This document shows positions 24,315 through 37,092 of a stretch of DNA of 64,000 bases, piece after piece. Location of the stretch: NCBI GenBank assembly GCA_021464245.1, contig JADCRB010000161.1:62001-126000 (forward strand), read 5' to 3'. Origin of the DNA: Carallia brachiata (Eukaryota; Streptophyta; Magnoliopsida; Malpighiales; Rhizophoraceae). The translations under genes were made by a program, and so were the position numbers. The notes below the pieces were generated by a model. That model was not told the DNA's origin. It worked only from the letters and a program-made list of their open reading frames with translations, and did no database searches. Each line of letters opens with the position of its first letter. Within the stretch, counting starts at the first letter, position 1.

Positions 24315-26834
24315 CTAAACAATGGGAGGGTATTGCTTAGCTTGCTGGCGCACCCTTTTCTTATACTCGGCAACATCCTGCATTGAAGATATGTTTATTC
24401 ACATTTAGAGAGTTGAGCGCAGTAAAGCAAAATACATTCCTATTTAAGCACCTGCTGACTTCTTTCTAGTGCCCAAGGATAGAATTCATCTTTCTGCAGC
24501 AACACGGCTGCAAGCAACCATCCATGTCTAGAGTTGTGGATTGAGTATCAATCTATAGGTAAACAATTGGCATCTTTCCAATATTTCCACCTTTTCCAGA
24601 GGTTTAAAGGGTGATATTATTAGATCCACATACTATATATACTACAAAGATAAAATTTGGCAGTCAAAACAGACTTCGGCAACTAGGTTCACTGCCAAGG
24701 GCAAGGACATTAGATTGTAAAGAATCTTCTGGCAATGTTCAGATCACCCAATCTATCATCAGGCAAGAAGAACTCTGTTGCTCTTAAACAGCTGCACTTA
24801 GAATGCAAGATTCCTTAGTTAATTAGCAGGACCAACTGGGACCTCTGTGCCATAACACAACTTTTCCCAAGGAGCAAAATGGTTCCATATATGATGGGAC
24901 TTGGGATTCTTAAAGAAAAATCACAAAACTATGAATATCTCAGCATACCTGGATAAAGAGATGATAACCTTCAGTTTGTGCAGGATCAGCAGGATTTGGC
25001 TGGTCCAGTAAATCCTGAATTCCCACCAGAATCTGCTTCACTGTAATGGCCGGTCTCCAACCCTAAATCAATTAAAAGCATGTTGAATAGCATCAGTAAG
25101 GCCAACTTAGTTGACTGAAATCCATCAAAAGCAACAAACACTACTTACACTGTCTTCATTAAGGATAGACAAACAAACAGTTCCAGATGGGTAGACATTA
25201 GGGTGGAAGAAGCCTTGAGGAAATTTGCACTTTGGTGGTTTGCTCGGATAATCTTCACTAAAGTGGAGCGTAAGTGGAAAATAACCACCTTCCCAGTCAG
25301 TCTGCAATGGAAATCAAATGATCAATCTTTAAGATTCACAAGGAGATATGATTGCAGACCAAGTTACATGCCTAGGAACTTCAACTGCTGAACTCAAACA
25401 TCTTGACCAACAATTCATAGCCAAACAGGAGTAATGGAAAAGACTATTTAAATGAGTTGGAAAGAAGGTAAGCAGCTAGCAAGTCTTCATTGAATTGCAT
25501 TATTAGAAATTGAAAACTCAGAAGATATCCGTTTCCTCAACCCAAAAAAAAAAAAAAAGCCAGAAATTAAATCTAAAGGTCAAACCTAGGAAATCCTGTT
25601 TTCCATATTGCTACCCAAATTAAAGCAACCTCTATCAGCCAGATGACAATATTACCATAACGATTCTGTCATCCTCCCTGTAAATGTAAAGGAGCCAAAT
25701 GCAACTGGGCATTTGATCTTATTGGGTCGAGCTTGAAGAGGTGATCTTATTGGGTCAAGCTTGAAGAGGTCAAATATTTAAAAATTCTCCCACAACCGTT
25801 GTAAGAGCTGCAACCAAAATAAGCTCAAATCCCCTGGAAAAGCTATTTACAGTTGAAGTCCAATCCTGACTAGCAATTCATATCTTATAAGCGAAAAAAC
25901 AAAGATCACACAAGTCCAAACCCCGAGAAGGATAGATTCACAACCGACTATAAGAAAAAATGAAAAAAGAAATGCTGCAGAGGCAATGCGAACCGGGGTA
26001 ACAAACAAAAACTACACTAAAAACAGCTATAGGAAACAATGCCATGAACAAAAACACATTTACAATACGAATGAGCTGATTTCTTTCCCAGGAAACAACT
26101 GGTGGGTACAAATTTGTGAAAATATTTGGTCAGAGAAATTTGCACAATGACTTAGTAGTTCAACAAGCATGATGCAAGTCTACCTAGTACTACTGATTTG
26201 TCAAATTAAGAATCAGGACAACCGTTACACAGTTTAAATCAAAAGAGACCGAGCAAATCAAATAACCCAACAACGTAAAAGAAAAACAAAAAAAAAAAAA
26301 AGCCTGTAAGAAATTTGGACAAAGTCATGAAATTAAACACTGAAACCAAAAAAAGAAATACTTACCCCAGTTTTGCCAGGGATAGTACAATGCCACACCA
26401 TCAAATTCACTGTTCCATCTGGCAAAGTCTCCGGCTTCGCTACAAATCCCTAAAAAAAAAAACAGAGAAAATTCATTCACAGTTAAATTAAACCTCAATA
26501 CTACTCACCAAAGCCCTCACCGAAAAAAAACAAAAACAAAAACAAAAACAAAAACCAACGAAACAACAACAAAACAAACACAACAAAAAATCATTTTAAA
26601 AAAATTCAAATTCTGAAAAACAAGAAAAAGAAGAAAGAAAGAAAGAAAGAAAGAAAAAAGCCCAAAACACCATTAAAATCAATTTGAGAAAAGGCAATTG
26701 AGCAGACAAAGAAACACAGAGGGAGAGAGAGAGAGAGTAGAGAGAGAATAGAGAAGTGTACCGACATGGGGATGGTTTTTGCGCCAAGACTTGCGCTCCT
26801 CGGCGAGACGACCACGCGCTATGCCGCCCGACAT
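24315..26834 (-). CDS. SCE1: SUMO-conjugating enzyme E2 (UBC9/SCE1)
   Basis: SCE1 accepts SUMO from the SAE1/SAE2 E1 enzyme on a catalytic cysteine and passes it to target lysines, mainly in the nucleus. Five exons encode 160 residues, the usual length: 26766-26834, 26366-26449, 25149-25301, 24949-25062, 24315-24377. Phases agree at every GT-AG junction. The UBC fold is complete: [17 protein letters not shown] at 7-23, the HPN motif at 84-86, and catalytic Cys94 in [11 protein letters not shown]. The first ATG giving [10 protein letters not shown], the family's conserved N-terminus, is the start. Intron 1 carries GAAA, AAAAAC and GA microsatellites, and a 28-bp unit is duplicated in tandem in intron 2. 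The gene looks intact. Expression is expected to be constitutive from family knowledge; I see no special control signal. Confidence 0.96.
25715..25770. repeat. 28-bp tandem duplication in SCE1 intron 2
   Basis: Two adjacent copies of a 28-bp unit beginning GATCTTATTGGGTC differ at one base (GGGTCGAGC versus GGGTCAAGC). The junction is at 25742/25743. Confidence 0.9.
26535..26750. repeat. Cluster of microsatellites in SCE1 intron 1
   Basis: AAAAAC repeats at about 26533-26562, GAAA repeats at about 26631-26656 and GA repeats at about 26720-26750 lie just downstream of exon 1, in the 5' part of the intron. Confidence 0.8.
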
Positions 26835-29800
26835 TGCTGCCACTTTCTGTTTTCTCTCTCTCTTCTGCACACCTTCTCTTCTTCTCGCTCTAGAAAAACA
26901 ATGCTGTAATGAAGGGGCTTTTCTTTAAAAAAAAAAAAAAATTTTGTATTGTGTCCGAACAAAATGACTTTTTTTTTAAGGACAAGGAAAAAGAAGGAAG
27001 AGAAGTGAAGAATTACAAGAGCTTTTTTTATGTTTTTCCAATTATGCCCTTTAAGTCGGCTGGTTGAGACAGAATTGTACGGTCAGGATTTGATGAAGTG
27101 TCGCTTTCGGTTTTCCTGGTTAAGATGCAAAGTCAAATAAATTTCTATTTTCTATGCGTATTTTTATTGGCGTGAGATCGACGCAACGGCCACGATTGAA
27201 TAAACAAATCAAAATGCCAGAAATTGTATTATTAAAAAAAACAGAACAACTATGGAGGCGTACGGCCAGATAAAGGCGGCGTAGGGGAGGCTGCTATTCG
27301 TTGCGAACGGGAGTAGAGGTTAGTTTTCTGAATATTTTTATTTTAGATAATATTTTAATTAAAATTAAAATTAATATTTTTAAAATACTTATTATTTTTA
27401 AGTTTAAAAAATTATGGATTTAAAACGTTCGTTACAAAATCTCGACCAATAAGATGATAAGGCAAACGATAGGGACAACACTTATGCTTTGATGTTGACA
27501 ACTTTGATTTTGCCTCATGTCTAACGGGATAAGGATTTTTTTAGTCCTAAACCTTTAGGTTTTTTTACGTTTAAGTCCTAAACCTTTTTGACATTTCATT
27601 TGAGTCCTAAACTTTTTGATTTTCTACCAAATTAGTCCCTCTGTTTAACAAAAGTGATCAATCTATTAAAAAATAATTTTAACTTTACAAAAAATTATTT
27701 AAAAAAGATTAAATATATGAATTGAATGTCTTTTTTATAAAAAATATACGTGTTGCCTATTTAATTCGTATATTTGTTGATTAAAAAAATATTTAATATG
27801 CATATTTTGTTGATGAAAAAAATATTTAACCATGTATTTAAGCTTTTTTAAATGATTTTTATTAAATTAAACTCACTTATTAATAGATTGACTACTTTTC
27901 GTAATTTAAAGGACTGATATAGTAAAAAATTAAAAGATTTAGGACTCAAATGAAATGTTAAAAAGGTTTAGGACTCAAACGTAAAAAAATCTAAAGGTTT
28001 AGGACCTTAAAAATATTTATCCCCATGTCTAACGGCATATGGGTGAAGAACTGCTATGCCCTCCGGCCCATGAAGTGTAATTTTACAATTTAAAAATGCA
28101 TTCAGTCCGATTAAATTTGCACAATTGTAATGTGTGAAAGTGTAATAAATATTTAAACCAAAAAATAAAGTGTAATAAATATTATACAATTCGCTTAATT
28201 TGTTGCACATCAATTATTTTTAATAAAAAATTAAAATCAAGTGCAAAATTGAAAATTTTTTTAAAAAATTAATTTTTTAATCAATGTTCCTCCATATACT
28301 AAGATCTTTTACAAAAACTTGAAATCTTGGTTCTACATAATTGGTAGCTTGAAAGCCTAACTTACTTTTCAAAACAACTGTTAATTGAACTCCTAATTAG
28401 CAATCAGCAACTCCTCTAAATTTTTTACCAAACATCTATAACCCTACTTTTTTAAACTGAAAGGTAAATTCACCCCAAAAAAGCAGAGCCAAACACCCCC
28501 TGAGTTACACGACCAAGCACAAAAGCGGTTACTGTTATCCAACAAATATGAAGTAACATGCTCCTCCAAGCCTATTTTGAACTCATGTCCCGGTCTTAGT
28601 AGCATTAATTAGTTATAGTGACTTTTTGTTTGATTTTTTTTTTCTAGTTAGAGTGGAGACAAGTAAAATTTACCTGTAGTAAATTTTTAAATTTGAATCT
28701 CATTAAATTTAGTGGTCATTAAACAATATCTTATAATTATATTATAGACAATTTTATTAATTAGTTCTTCATGGATGTTATTCTCCTTCGACAAACACGG
28801 GTGTTGGATACGGGGAAGACAATGTAAGATTAGTAGCTGTACTGGCGCAATATATATGTAATCTAGGTGATGATGTCGGTGCTGTTTTGGCATAGATTGC
28901 CTCATCATGGAACGAATAATCTTCTCTCATGCTCTTGAGTACCAAAAAAAGGCATAAAGGTTGAGTAATCAAGCATCATCGCATGTGGTTGACAGTGTTG
29001 GACTGTACTGCATATACGCCGTAGGATTTCTTTTTGAAAGCTTTGTGGTTCAATGCTTACAGTGGGCAGAAGGGAAGACACTGTTCCAAATTCCAATCAT
29101 GTACAAGCAATTTGATGGACATATCATTAGTAATTTTGAATAGGACAACCTTGCGTCGTGCTGCGGTGGAAAAAACCAATATTGGTAGCATTTTAAACTT
29201 AGGTATAACCGCTGCGGTGCATTTGTGGAGGCAGCTAAATAACTTTTGTTGAGCATACGAATATTCCTTCCTTAGTTTAATGTAATGGCTCTTATTCATT
29301 ACACGTGGTGAATGCAATACAATCTTTCTTGGAGGGGCCCGTGCTAGTCCTAATTTCCCACTTTTATTAACCAAAGTAATTATGAATTGTTGTAAACTTT
29401 GGGAAAAAAAAAGAAAGAAAGTTTTGGTTCCAAACGATGTGTTCTCCAGCAGCTTATGCCATTGTTTGGTTATCATTCGATTGGGTGCGCTATAATTATA
29501 GAGGCACTGCCATAAATGTGCTTAAGAACTGACAGCCAATGGATGTTCAGAGTGACGGGTTGTGATCAAACTGAAAGGATTGGTTGACCAGCTGTGCAAG
29601 AAAATTTCGCTACCATGAAAATTGTTGATGTTTTCATTAATTCTTGTCTGAGTACAAAAGTTGTTGGGATGCAGCTGCTTACCAAAATTTACACTTCGAT
29701 GTGCTAGTGACAAAGGGGCCTAGATCTAGCAGGTGCAGAGCCTCAATCAGTGCAAAAACGATCTTTCCAATTCAGGTAGGCACAATATTAGAGAACGTGG

Positions 29801-30368
29801 TAGAGCAGTCAAGGAATATCTGATACAACCAGCCCATTATTCCTTGATTTCATACTTTCCTCGTAGCAGTTACTACATCATTATTTCATGGACCACCCCT
29901 GCTGATCTGCGTTTTTGTTTTGTAGCAGTGTATGAACTTTGTACCGCGATTCACACCAAGAGGAAATTGAGCTTTGTGTTCTGCTCTGAGAATGCACATC
30001 CACACATGAAACAGCGTATATATTTGATCACTTCTTAATCTTCAATTACATTAGGGAAAGTGGGAACCCACGGCTAACCATGAAGGAGCAAAACTCAAGA
30101 AGTTATCACTCCACTGGGGAGGAAAAAAAACAAAAGATTATAAGAAACTTCCACAAAATCTTGGTCTATATGCGCTATAGAGACATCAAAATGGGGTTTC
30201 AATAACTTCTCATTTTCCATCTTATGAGATTGGTTATTGAGCATAGTAGGCACCATTCCCTTTTACATTTCTCACTGGGCCAGTTCCATGTCCTCTGAAA
30301 CACTGGTTCAGTCATCCAGAGTCTGTTGCTCTGATATGCATCCAATCAGGCAGAGATAGACCAAAAAG
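26835..30368. other. Intergenic region between SCE1 and the receptor-like kinase
   Basis: It contains the SCE1 leader and promoter (26835 to about 27100), the Mutator-type MITE at 27526-28023, AT-rich DNA, and a less AT-rich stretch at 28900-30050 with overlapping open frames on both strands but no recognisable domain. Part of the last 300 bp is probably the 3' untranslated region of the receptor-like kinase. Confidence 0.4.
27526..28023. mobile_element. Mutator-type MITE, copy 1
   Basis: A 498-bp element with TIRs of roughly 150 bp or more, starting GGGATAAGG on the left and ending TTTATCCC on the right. Both arms share the AGTCCTAAACC-type motifs and a TGATCAATCTATTAA / TTAATAGATTGACTA pair. 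CATGTCTAAC flanks both sides exactly (27516-27525 and 28024-28033), giving a 9-10 bp target duplication typical of Mutator elements. It encodes no protein. Confidence 0.85.
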
Positions 30369-33300
30369 TTAGGAATATACAGCCGGGGCATTATCGTCTA
30401 CGGTGGCAATTTCCTTTATCTCCTGTATCATCTTCAACACTTGCCACATTGTGGGCCTCTGTTCCGGTGATGTCAAGCTACAAATGCTAGCAAGTTCAGT
30501 AAGCATACCAAGCTGGTTTTCTTCTCCACCATCATCTTCCCTCACTGATCTGACCCAGCTGAACATATCAGCAGGTGCAAGATATGGATGCTGTGATGGA
30601 TGTTTCCCAGTCAAAAGCTCTAACAATAGAACACCAAATGCATACACATCAGACTTGGCAGTAGCTCGACGGTTAGGATGCCGAGTCTCGGGTGCTTTAC
30701 ATGCCATAGAATCAGGTTCATCACTTGAAGTATCCGCAAGGACAGCAAGGCAGTAATCTGTAATGCAGGCTTCAAAATCAGCCCCAAGGAGGACATTGGA
30801 GGACTTCAAGTTGCCATGGACGAGCTTTGATGTTTGGTGAAGGTAGACAAGACCCTGGACAACATCTTCTGCTATCTTTAAGCAAGATGTCCAGTGAAGA
30901 GGTCTAGCCCTCGTGGATCTTGAACCTGTCAATATTGTCAGTTATCAGTGGCAAGAAAAAATAGGATGAAAGGACCAATTGTTGAGATAAAAGGAAAAAT
31001 AACAAGAAAGGACCAAAATTTTGACAACATATGAAATGGCCAAGCCAAGCATGTGAATCACTTGGAAAGACATATCTGGAGAGGGGTTGCTATAACTTGA
31101 TGCAGAAAAATGTAAACTGCTATCTATGGAAATTTCTAAGGCCAAAAGAAAGAGGACAGGGGGAAGTGGACAAGAAACTCACGTCCATGCATCAAAGCCA
31201 TTTCTAAAGCATCAATTCCTGATCCATGAAGCTGATGTTGGAATAAAAAGAAAGTCCCCAATAGGCATTGTCAAAAACTCAATATCTTTATTTCCGACGT
31301 ATTAAAAACAAAAAAAAAACAACTAATATCCAACTTGCCTGAAATAACCTAGATCCTTTAACTCCATTTGCCCATTGAGCAATCAACAATTCGCTAATTA
31401 CCGAGTAATTGCTCAAATCAACATTCGTGATCCTTTAACCCTGTTGCTTGAACTCACCCAAAAGAAAGGTTTTCAAAACTGAACCAGACTCGGACCCAAA
31501 TATGGGTCTGGTTTGCTATGTTGCTAATTTGACCACTGAGCATTAACTCAGTGGTTGGCCTGGTAGTTCAATTATTTTATTTATTAAAAATAACTACCAT
31601 TTTTTTATTATATTAAAATTAGTTAAATCTTATTAAAATAAAATTTAACTATATATAGAAGTGGTCAATAATAAATATACTGGCATGCAATTTTCTTCAA
31701 AAAATAAGAAATTCACAAAATTAGGCCAAAACATCTTCGTCACTCCATGTCGAACAGTGTGTTTTCCGAATAATTGTTTTATTTGGTTATTTAAGTAGAG
31801 CAGACCACACACATGACCAGTTCCCTGATTTTCTCGTCCAGTTCAGTCCAGTTTTAAACACTCTGCAGAGACAGACCAGACCAGACAAGTCTTAAGCATG
31901 ATTACTTGAACAGCCTAGCTCTCATTGACTGTAAGAGTCAACATTCGTTGTATTAGTCATACAAATCAGAGTTAGCATAAGCCCATTATAATTTAAAATG
32001 CCTACATTAATAAAGTCAGTAACTATATTAATCAGAATCAATAAAAGTTGCCGGCAGGGTTTTAAGAACTCGGTACAGCTTTCACTCTCAAAAGTTGCCG
32101 GAGTTTAAAGAATGAAATGCCAAAAACTATTCAGTGCCAAAGGGCACCAAAGATATAGACGAAAACACAAGAAGAAAGCAACGTTCCATAAACAAGAGGG
32201 TCCTGCTGGACTATATACGGTAAGTCGTAAAAATCTAAATATACATTTCTGTACATCTGTCTCTTTTTCATACACTTTGATGTCAAGGAACCAAATATCA
32301 TGAGTTTGATTCTCCGCTAACATTCAGTAACAATAATCGACCACAGAATTTACTTTTTAAATAAGCGCAATATTCTCTTACAGGACTGTAGAACCACCCC
32401 CGTTTTTCATTTGGCATATCGGGATCATTTTATACTTTTATTTGTATATGTAATCAGAACTAGAAAAAGGCTTAAAAAAAAACTCATAAAGCTTAAGCAT
32501 CTTTGAGATGAGAAACAAGGTATAAAGGAACAATCTTTAAGGGGAAAAGGAAGGAGAAAGAAAGTACCGTGGATGAGACTGAAGAGGCTGCCATTGGGTT
32601 GATACTCATAGATAATAAGCCTCTCTCCCTTGGTCTGAAAATAAGCCGTTATCGGCACCAAATTGGGATGTCTCATCTCGCCGACGGCGTCCATATGCCT
32701 CTCAAATGCATCACTGCTCGTAATCGCAGTCTTGTACGAGTCCAGCCTCTTCACCGTTACAATCAGCTGGTTGTCCAGCGCTGCCTTATACGTCGTCCCA
32801 ATCGTACCCCTCCCCAGCAGCTCCGCCGACGCCATCATCAGCTGCTCCAGCGTGTACGGCCGCGCCTCCTCAACGTTGTTCCCTCCGCAGAACACCAGTC
32901 TCCCGCTCTTCTCCGCCGCCGCCTTTACCTGGAACTCTTTAGCCGCTGTAGCCGTCGTCTTGGCGTCCGTCACTCCGCCGGGAGCTTCCATTGCAACTGA
33001 ATGACTCACTCCGCCGCCGCCGCCGCGGTCGACGGAAGATACGGCCGCGAGTTGTTGTTTCTCCTGCGAGACCGTAATTTGCTTCCTCTGTTTCTTCGCC
33101 AAAGCGAAGAAAGCGCAAACGAGAGCCAGAATCAACAACGATACGCCGATTATGAACTCAACGATGATTCCAGTTCTCTTGTGCTTTGGCGGCGACGGCG
33201 GAGAAGACACGACCACTCCTCCTCCTCCTCCACCGCCTTTCGCTTCGGCGCTTTGGCCGAGCGGGCCTGTCGGGGAGGTGGCATTGTCGGAGGACGACGA

Positions 33301-34062
33301 GGCAAAGAACGGAGAATGCGACTTACAAGCCCTATTGATGATCTCGCCACAAAGATCCGGATTCGAATAAAACGACGTCGCGCCGAACCGCGAAAGCGTA
33401 GGCGTCACCGGTATCTGCCCGGTGAGATTGTTGCCCGAAACATTGAAGCTCGTTAGGAAAGGCAGGTTCAAGGCCGGAACGGTGCCGTTGAATCGGTTCC
33501 ACTGGAGCCGAAGCAAGTAGAGCCGGTCCAGGGAGGACAACTGAGCCGGAATCGGACCGGAGAAGTTGTCGTACGAGAGGTCGAGGACCGTCAGCCGGTG
33601 AAGCGACAAGACGGAAGGCGGGAAGGATCCGGAGAAGAAGTTATGGTCTAAAAAGAGAGACTTCAAGTTAAAAAGAGCCGACAGGTCGGGGACGGGGCCA
33701 GAGAGGGAGTTGTTGGAAAGACTGAGGACGCGGAGCTGGTCGAGGCGAGACAGGGTGTCGGGCGGGAAGGAGCCGCGGAGGCCGAAGCCTTGCAGAAGGA
33801 CGCGGACCACGCGGCCCTGGGCGCACTTGACGCCTTGCCATTGGCAGTAGTCGAAACGCTCGGTGAGCCTGTAGAGAAGCTTGTTGCCCAAGTCGGCTTT
33901 GGACTTGAAAGAGAGCAGCGAAACGGCGTCGGATGGGAAAAGGTATGCCGTTTGGTATGGAGGAGTGGCTGTTGTGAGACCCTGTCCGTGTATGAAAGTG
34001 GGGAGGAGAAGGAGGCCTAGAAAGAGGAGGAGGAGAACCAAGTGGGTTAAACTCAAAGCCAT
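30369..34062 (-). CDS. LRR receptor-like protein kinase, subfamily III, probably inactive (At5g67200-like)
   Basis: A plasma-membrane receptor-like protein of 683 residues in two exons: 32568-34062 and 30369-30925. Residues 1-26 form a signal peptide, an LRR N-terminal cap contains CQWQGVKC (73-80), then five to six leucine-rich repeats (about 85-225), a Ser/Gly-rich stretch, a membrane helix (about 298-321) and a kinase-like domain (about 412-675). The glycine loop is present (LGRGTIG), as is the ATP-anchoring lysine (VTVKRL, Lys438). HRD is replaced by HGN (535-537) and the DFG region reads TDYCL (554-558). Loss of the catalytic Asp suggests a pseudokinase, as in Arabidopsis At5g67200 and At3g50230, which it closely resembles; it would signal through partners. 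The intron (30926-32567) lies just after the HG of LIHG, a usual position in this subfamily, and holds a degenerate hAT-like MITE. The start ATG immediately precedes the signal peptide. Confidence 0.95.
31467..31862. mobile_element. Degenerate hAT-like MITE in the receptor-like kinase intron
   Basis: The left edge reads GGTTTTCAAAACTGAACCAG; the right edge on the other strand reads GTGTTTAAAACTGGACTG. About 395 bp with an AT-rich middle and no coding capacity. No clean target duplication was found. The edges resemble the ACCGG family seen elsewhere in the window. Confidence 0.5.
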
Positions 34063-34121
34063 TGTGTGAGAATGTGATAAAAACTAGAAAGTTGATTTTG
34101 GGTTTGTGTTACTAAGTAATG

Positions 34122-34150
34122 GTGGTGGTGGTGGTGTGGTGGTGGTGGCT
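34122..34150. repeat. GGT trinucleotide repeat in the receptor-like kinase leader
   Basis: A run of GGT units with one interruption lies 60-90 bp upstream of the receptor-like kinase ATG, probably within its 5' untranslated region (ACC repeats in the transcript). Confidence 0.8.
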
Positions 34151-34482
34151 TTTTGTGTTGGGGTGCAGCTGGATTTCTTCTTGTAAGTCAGAAACGCCAC
34201 GTGAGAGTGGGGAATGGAGAAATTTGTAATGTATCGTGTTCATGTGTTGTATAGTTTGGAGAGAGTTCACTGTCGATGTCTCCTGTTACTCTAACAAAAT
34301 TTTCGACTCCGAGGAGAGGAAAAAAGGGTTGGCAATATTTTTGTCGTGTTGTCTTCAATCAAAAGAATTAATGGCTAATGACAAACGACGTTGAGCCAAA
34401 ATTAAGAAGTTCTTTTCTTGTTGTCAAAAAATAAAAAAAAAATTCTTTTCTTGTGTTTATGATATATGAATCAAATTTAGTC

Positions 34483-34653
34483 GTGGTGTGTTGTGTAAAA
34501 GTGTAATCACCTTTTAAAAATGAGAAAATGCAGGTGGTGCTCTCCCTTATCTAATAAAAGAACAGTGGTGTGTTGTGTAAAAGTGTAATCACCTTTTTTT
34601 TCGGTCCAAAAATGAGAAAATGCAGGTGGTGCTCTCACTTATCTAATAAAAGA
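34483..34653. repeat. Tandem duplication of about 80 bp upstream of the receptor-like kinase
   Basis: The unit starting GTGGTGTGTTGTGTAAAAGT occurs at 34483-34562 and again at 34565-34653. The second copy has a short insertion around TTTCGGTCC after the CACCTTTT block. It lies about 420-590 bp upstream of the receptor-like kinase ATG. Confidence 0.9.
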
Positions 34654-36002
34654 ATATTACACTGTAATTCAAGAAGGGTGTGAATTTTTAAATAGTTACG
34701 TCATGATTTACGGTAAATTTAATGTAAATTTAATACCATCAATTACTGACAAACATTAAAACTCATGACAATTTTAAAAGTGTAATCACTTAATAGTATC
34801 TCCCCGGCTTCATGTTACAGTTGCAGTCAACCGTCAAATTTTCTCCTTTTTTTTTTTTTTGGGTCTGGAAATATTTTTTAAAATAAAATTATATAAATAT
34901 ATTTAATAAAATATATAATTAATATATAATTAATTTAATAATATTCAGTAATTTTTACCTTTTTATATAATTTAACAAGATAAATCACTTTGTAATAATG
35001 ATGTTCTTAAAGTTGTGTTTGGAGTGAGTGCAAGGTTGAGAAAAAGAGGATAAAAGAAAAGAAAATAAAGTTATTTAGAGTGATAGAAAAATGAAAAGAA
35101 AGAAAGTATAGTGAAAAAATAAATAAATAATAATTTGTGAGAAAAAAATAAAAATAAAATAAAATTATTTGAAATAATATAAAAAAAAAAAATATAAAAA
35201 TATAATAATAATTATTTTTTTTCTTTTTTTTTTAATCGCACAACACACATACCCTTAAAGTTGTATGCTTTAAAAAGTTTTTCTATTCTTGTTGTACGTC
35301 AATGTCATTTTAAAATGTGGACACGTGGTTTTGGATTTAAAAAAAAAAAACACAATCCACAAGAGGACAGCTATCTTGAGTTAATCGATGCATTTTACGA
35401 TGAAGTTAGGTTAAAAAAAATTATACTAAATGAGATAATAAAATTATAGTAATATAAAATATAAAATAATTAAATTTAAAAAAATATAAAATTAATATAT
35501 TTTAAAATATTATTAAATTAATTATAAATTTATTTTTATCTTTTTATAAGTGCATGAGAGGAGGCTTTGATATGTTTTGTACTTTTTAATTCTTTACTAG
35601 TCACTCGTTAATTATCAACCGACGATGATTCAATAAGTTCGTGAACTAAAATAAATTAAGACAGTATTCAATATGAGCAAGACCCCAATAAAAGGTACCA
35701 GACACAGCAGACTGTACGCTTTTTGACTAATGCTGGACTCAACGGGTCAAACCATCCATCAATGCACAGGGCAATACCCATTTCGAGGCTGGTGGTAGAC
35801 GTTGTGTGGTGTCATATACTCATATGATTCATTATAGTCCGCTGGTGCAGGTGGCTGCACAAAATTTAGTAGGCCATGATTGGTCAATTAATGGGTCACA
35901 CCCGTGACCATGACAACATGGAGCTTCGAGCCCCTGACCCACCCACCTCACAGGGCTGCGTGATCGTGGGAGGAACTGCTGGTTACCTTTTATGGTGTAT
36001 TT

Positions 36003-36504
36003 GGGATAACCATTTTTTTAGTTTTAAATTTTTAGATTTATTTATATTTAAATTTTAAATTTTTTTGATATTTTATTTGAATCTTAAATATTTTAATTTT
36101 TTATCAAATTAGTCCATTTATTTAATAAAAGTGATCAATTTATTAAAAAATAATTTTAATTTTACAAAAAATTATTTAAAAAAGATTAAATATATGAATT
36201 AAATGTCTTTTCTATAAAAAAATATGCATATTGCTTATTTAATTCGTATATATTTGTTGATTAAAAAAATATTTAATATGCATATTTTGTTGATGAAAAA
36301 AATATTTAACTCATATATTTAAGTTTTTTTAAATAATTTTTATTAAATTAAACTCACTTATTAATAGATTGACTATTTTTCGTAACTTAAAGGACTGATA
36401 TAGTAAAAAATTAAAAGATTTAGGACTCAAATGAAATGTTAAAAAGGTTTAAAACTCAAATATAAAAAAACCTAAAAGTTTAAGACCCCAAAAATGCTTA
36501 TCCC
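36003..36504. mobile_element. Mutator-type MITE, copy 2
   Basis: A 502-bp element colinear with that at 27526-28023, starting GGGATAACC and ending CTTATCCC. The inner motifs GTGATCAATTTATTAA and TTAATAGATTGACTA are shared. GTGTATTTGG flanks both sides (35995-36004 and 36505-36514), consistent with a 9-bp duplication. The left arm is more eroded than in copy 1. Confidence 0.8.
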
Positions 36505-36957
36505 GTGTATTTGGATCACAAAAAATTAGTAATAAAAAAATTATCAAAAAAATTATTTAATTAATATAATAAATATATTTGAAAAAAATAATGAAAAAAA
36601 ATTGTGAAAAAAATTATTTAAATAAATAAAAAATAGTTGAAAAAGAAAATAATACAAAAAAACAAGATGTGATAATGATTATATTTTTTTTATTCCCATT
36701 TTTCCGGCTATCTTCGTACAATCTAAACAATTTTCTAGAGAAATTATGTAAGTGCGTAATGGTGGATATAAACTTAGAATGTGAGATTTGAATGAAAAAC
36801 ATATTAAATTTTTAAAAAAAGACAAATGAATGTTGTATTAATTACATATTTTATGTATATCATAAATTACGAACTTACATAATTGTCATAATTGTACTCT
36901 ATTAATCAACTGATTGATTGCAAACGCTTGAGGCCTTTAAATAGAGGAAAGAAAAAG

Positions 36958-37092
36958 AAAAGTATAATTAAGTAGTAATAATTAGTATCACAATTTAAGT
37001 AGTAATAATTAGATTTAACTAGTAATAATTAGTAGTAATAATTATATTTAAGTAATAATTATATTTAAGTAATAATAATTAGTATCATAATT
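36958..37092. repeat. Degenerate AT-rich minisatellite
   Basis: Irregular repeats of AAGTAGTAATAATTAG- and TTTAAGTAATAATTA-like units fill this stretch. Confidence 0.7.

Noticed and set aside
33001..33456. 151-codon + strand frame inside the receptor-like kinase exon
   Set aside because: Antisense shadow of the GC-rich receptor-like kinase coding sequence; no independent start or domain.
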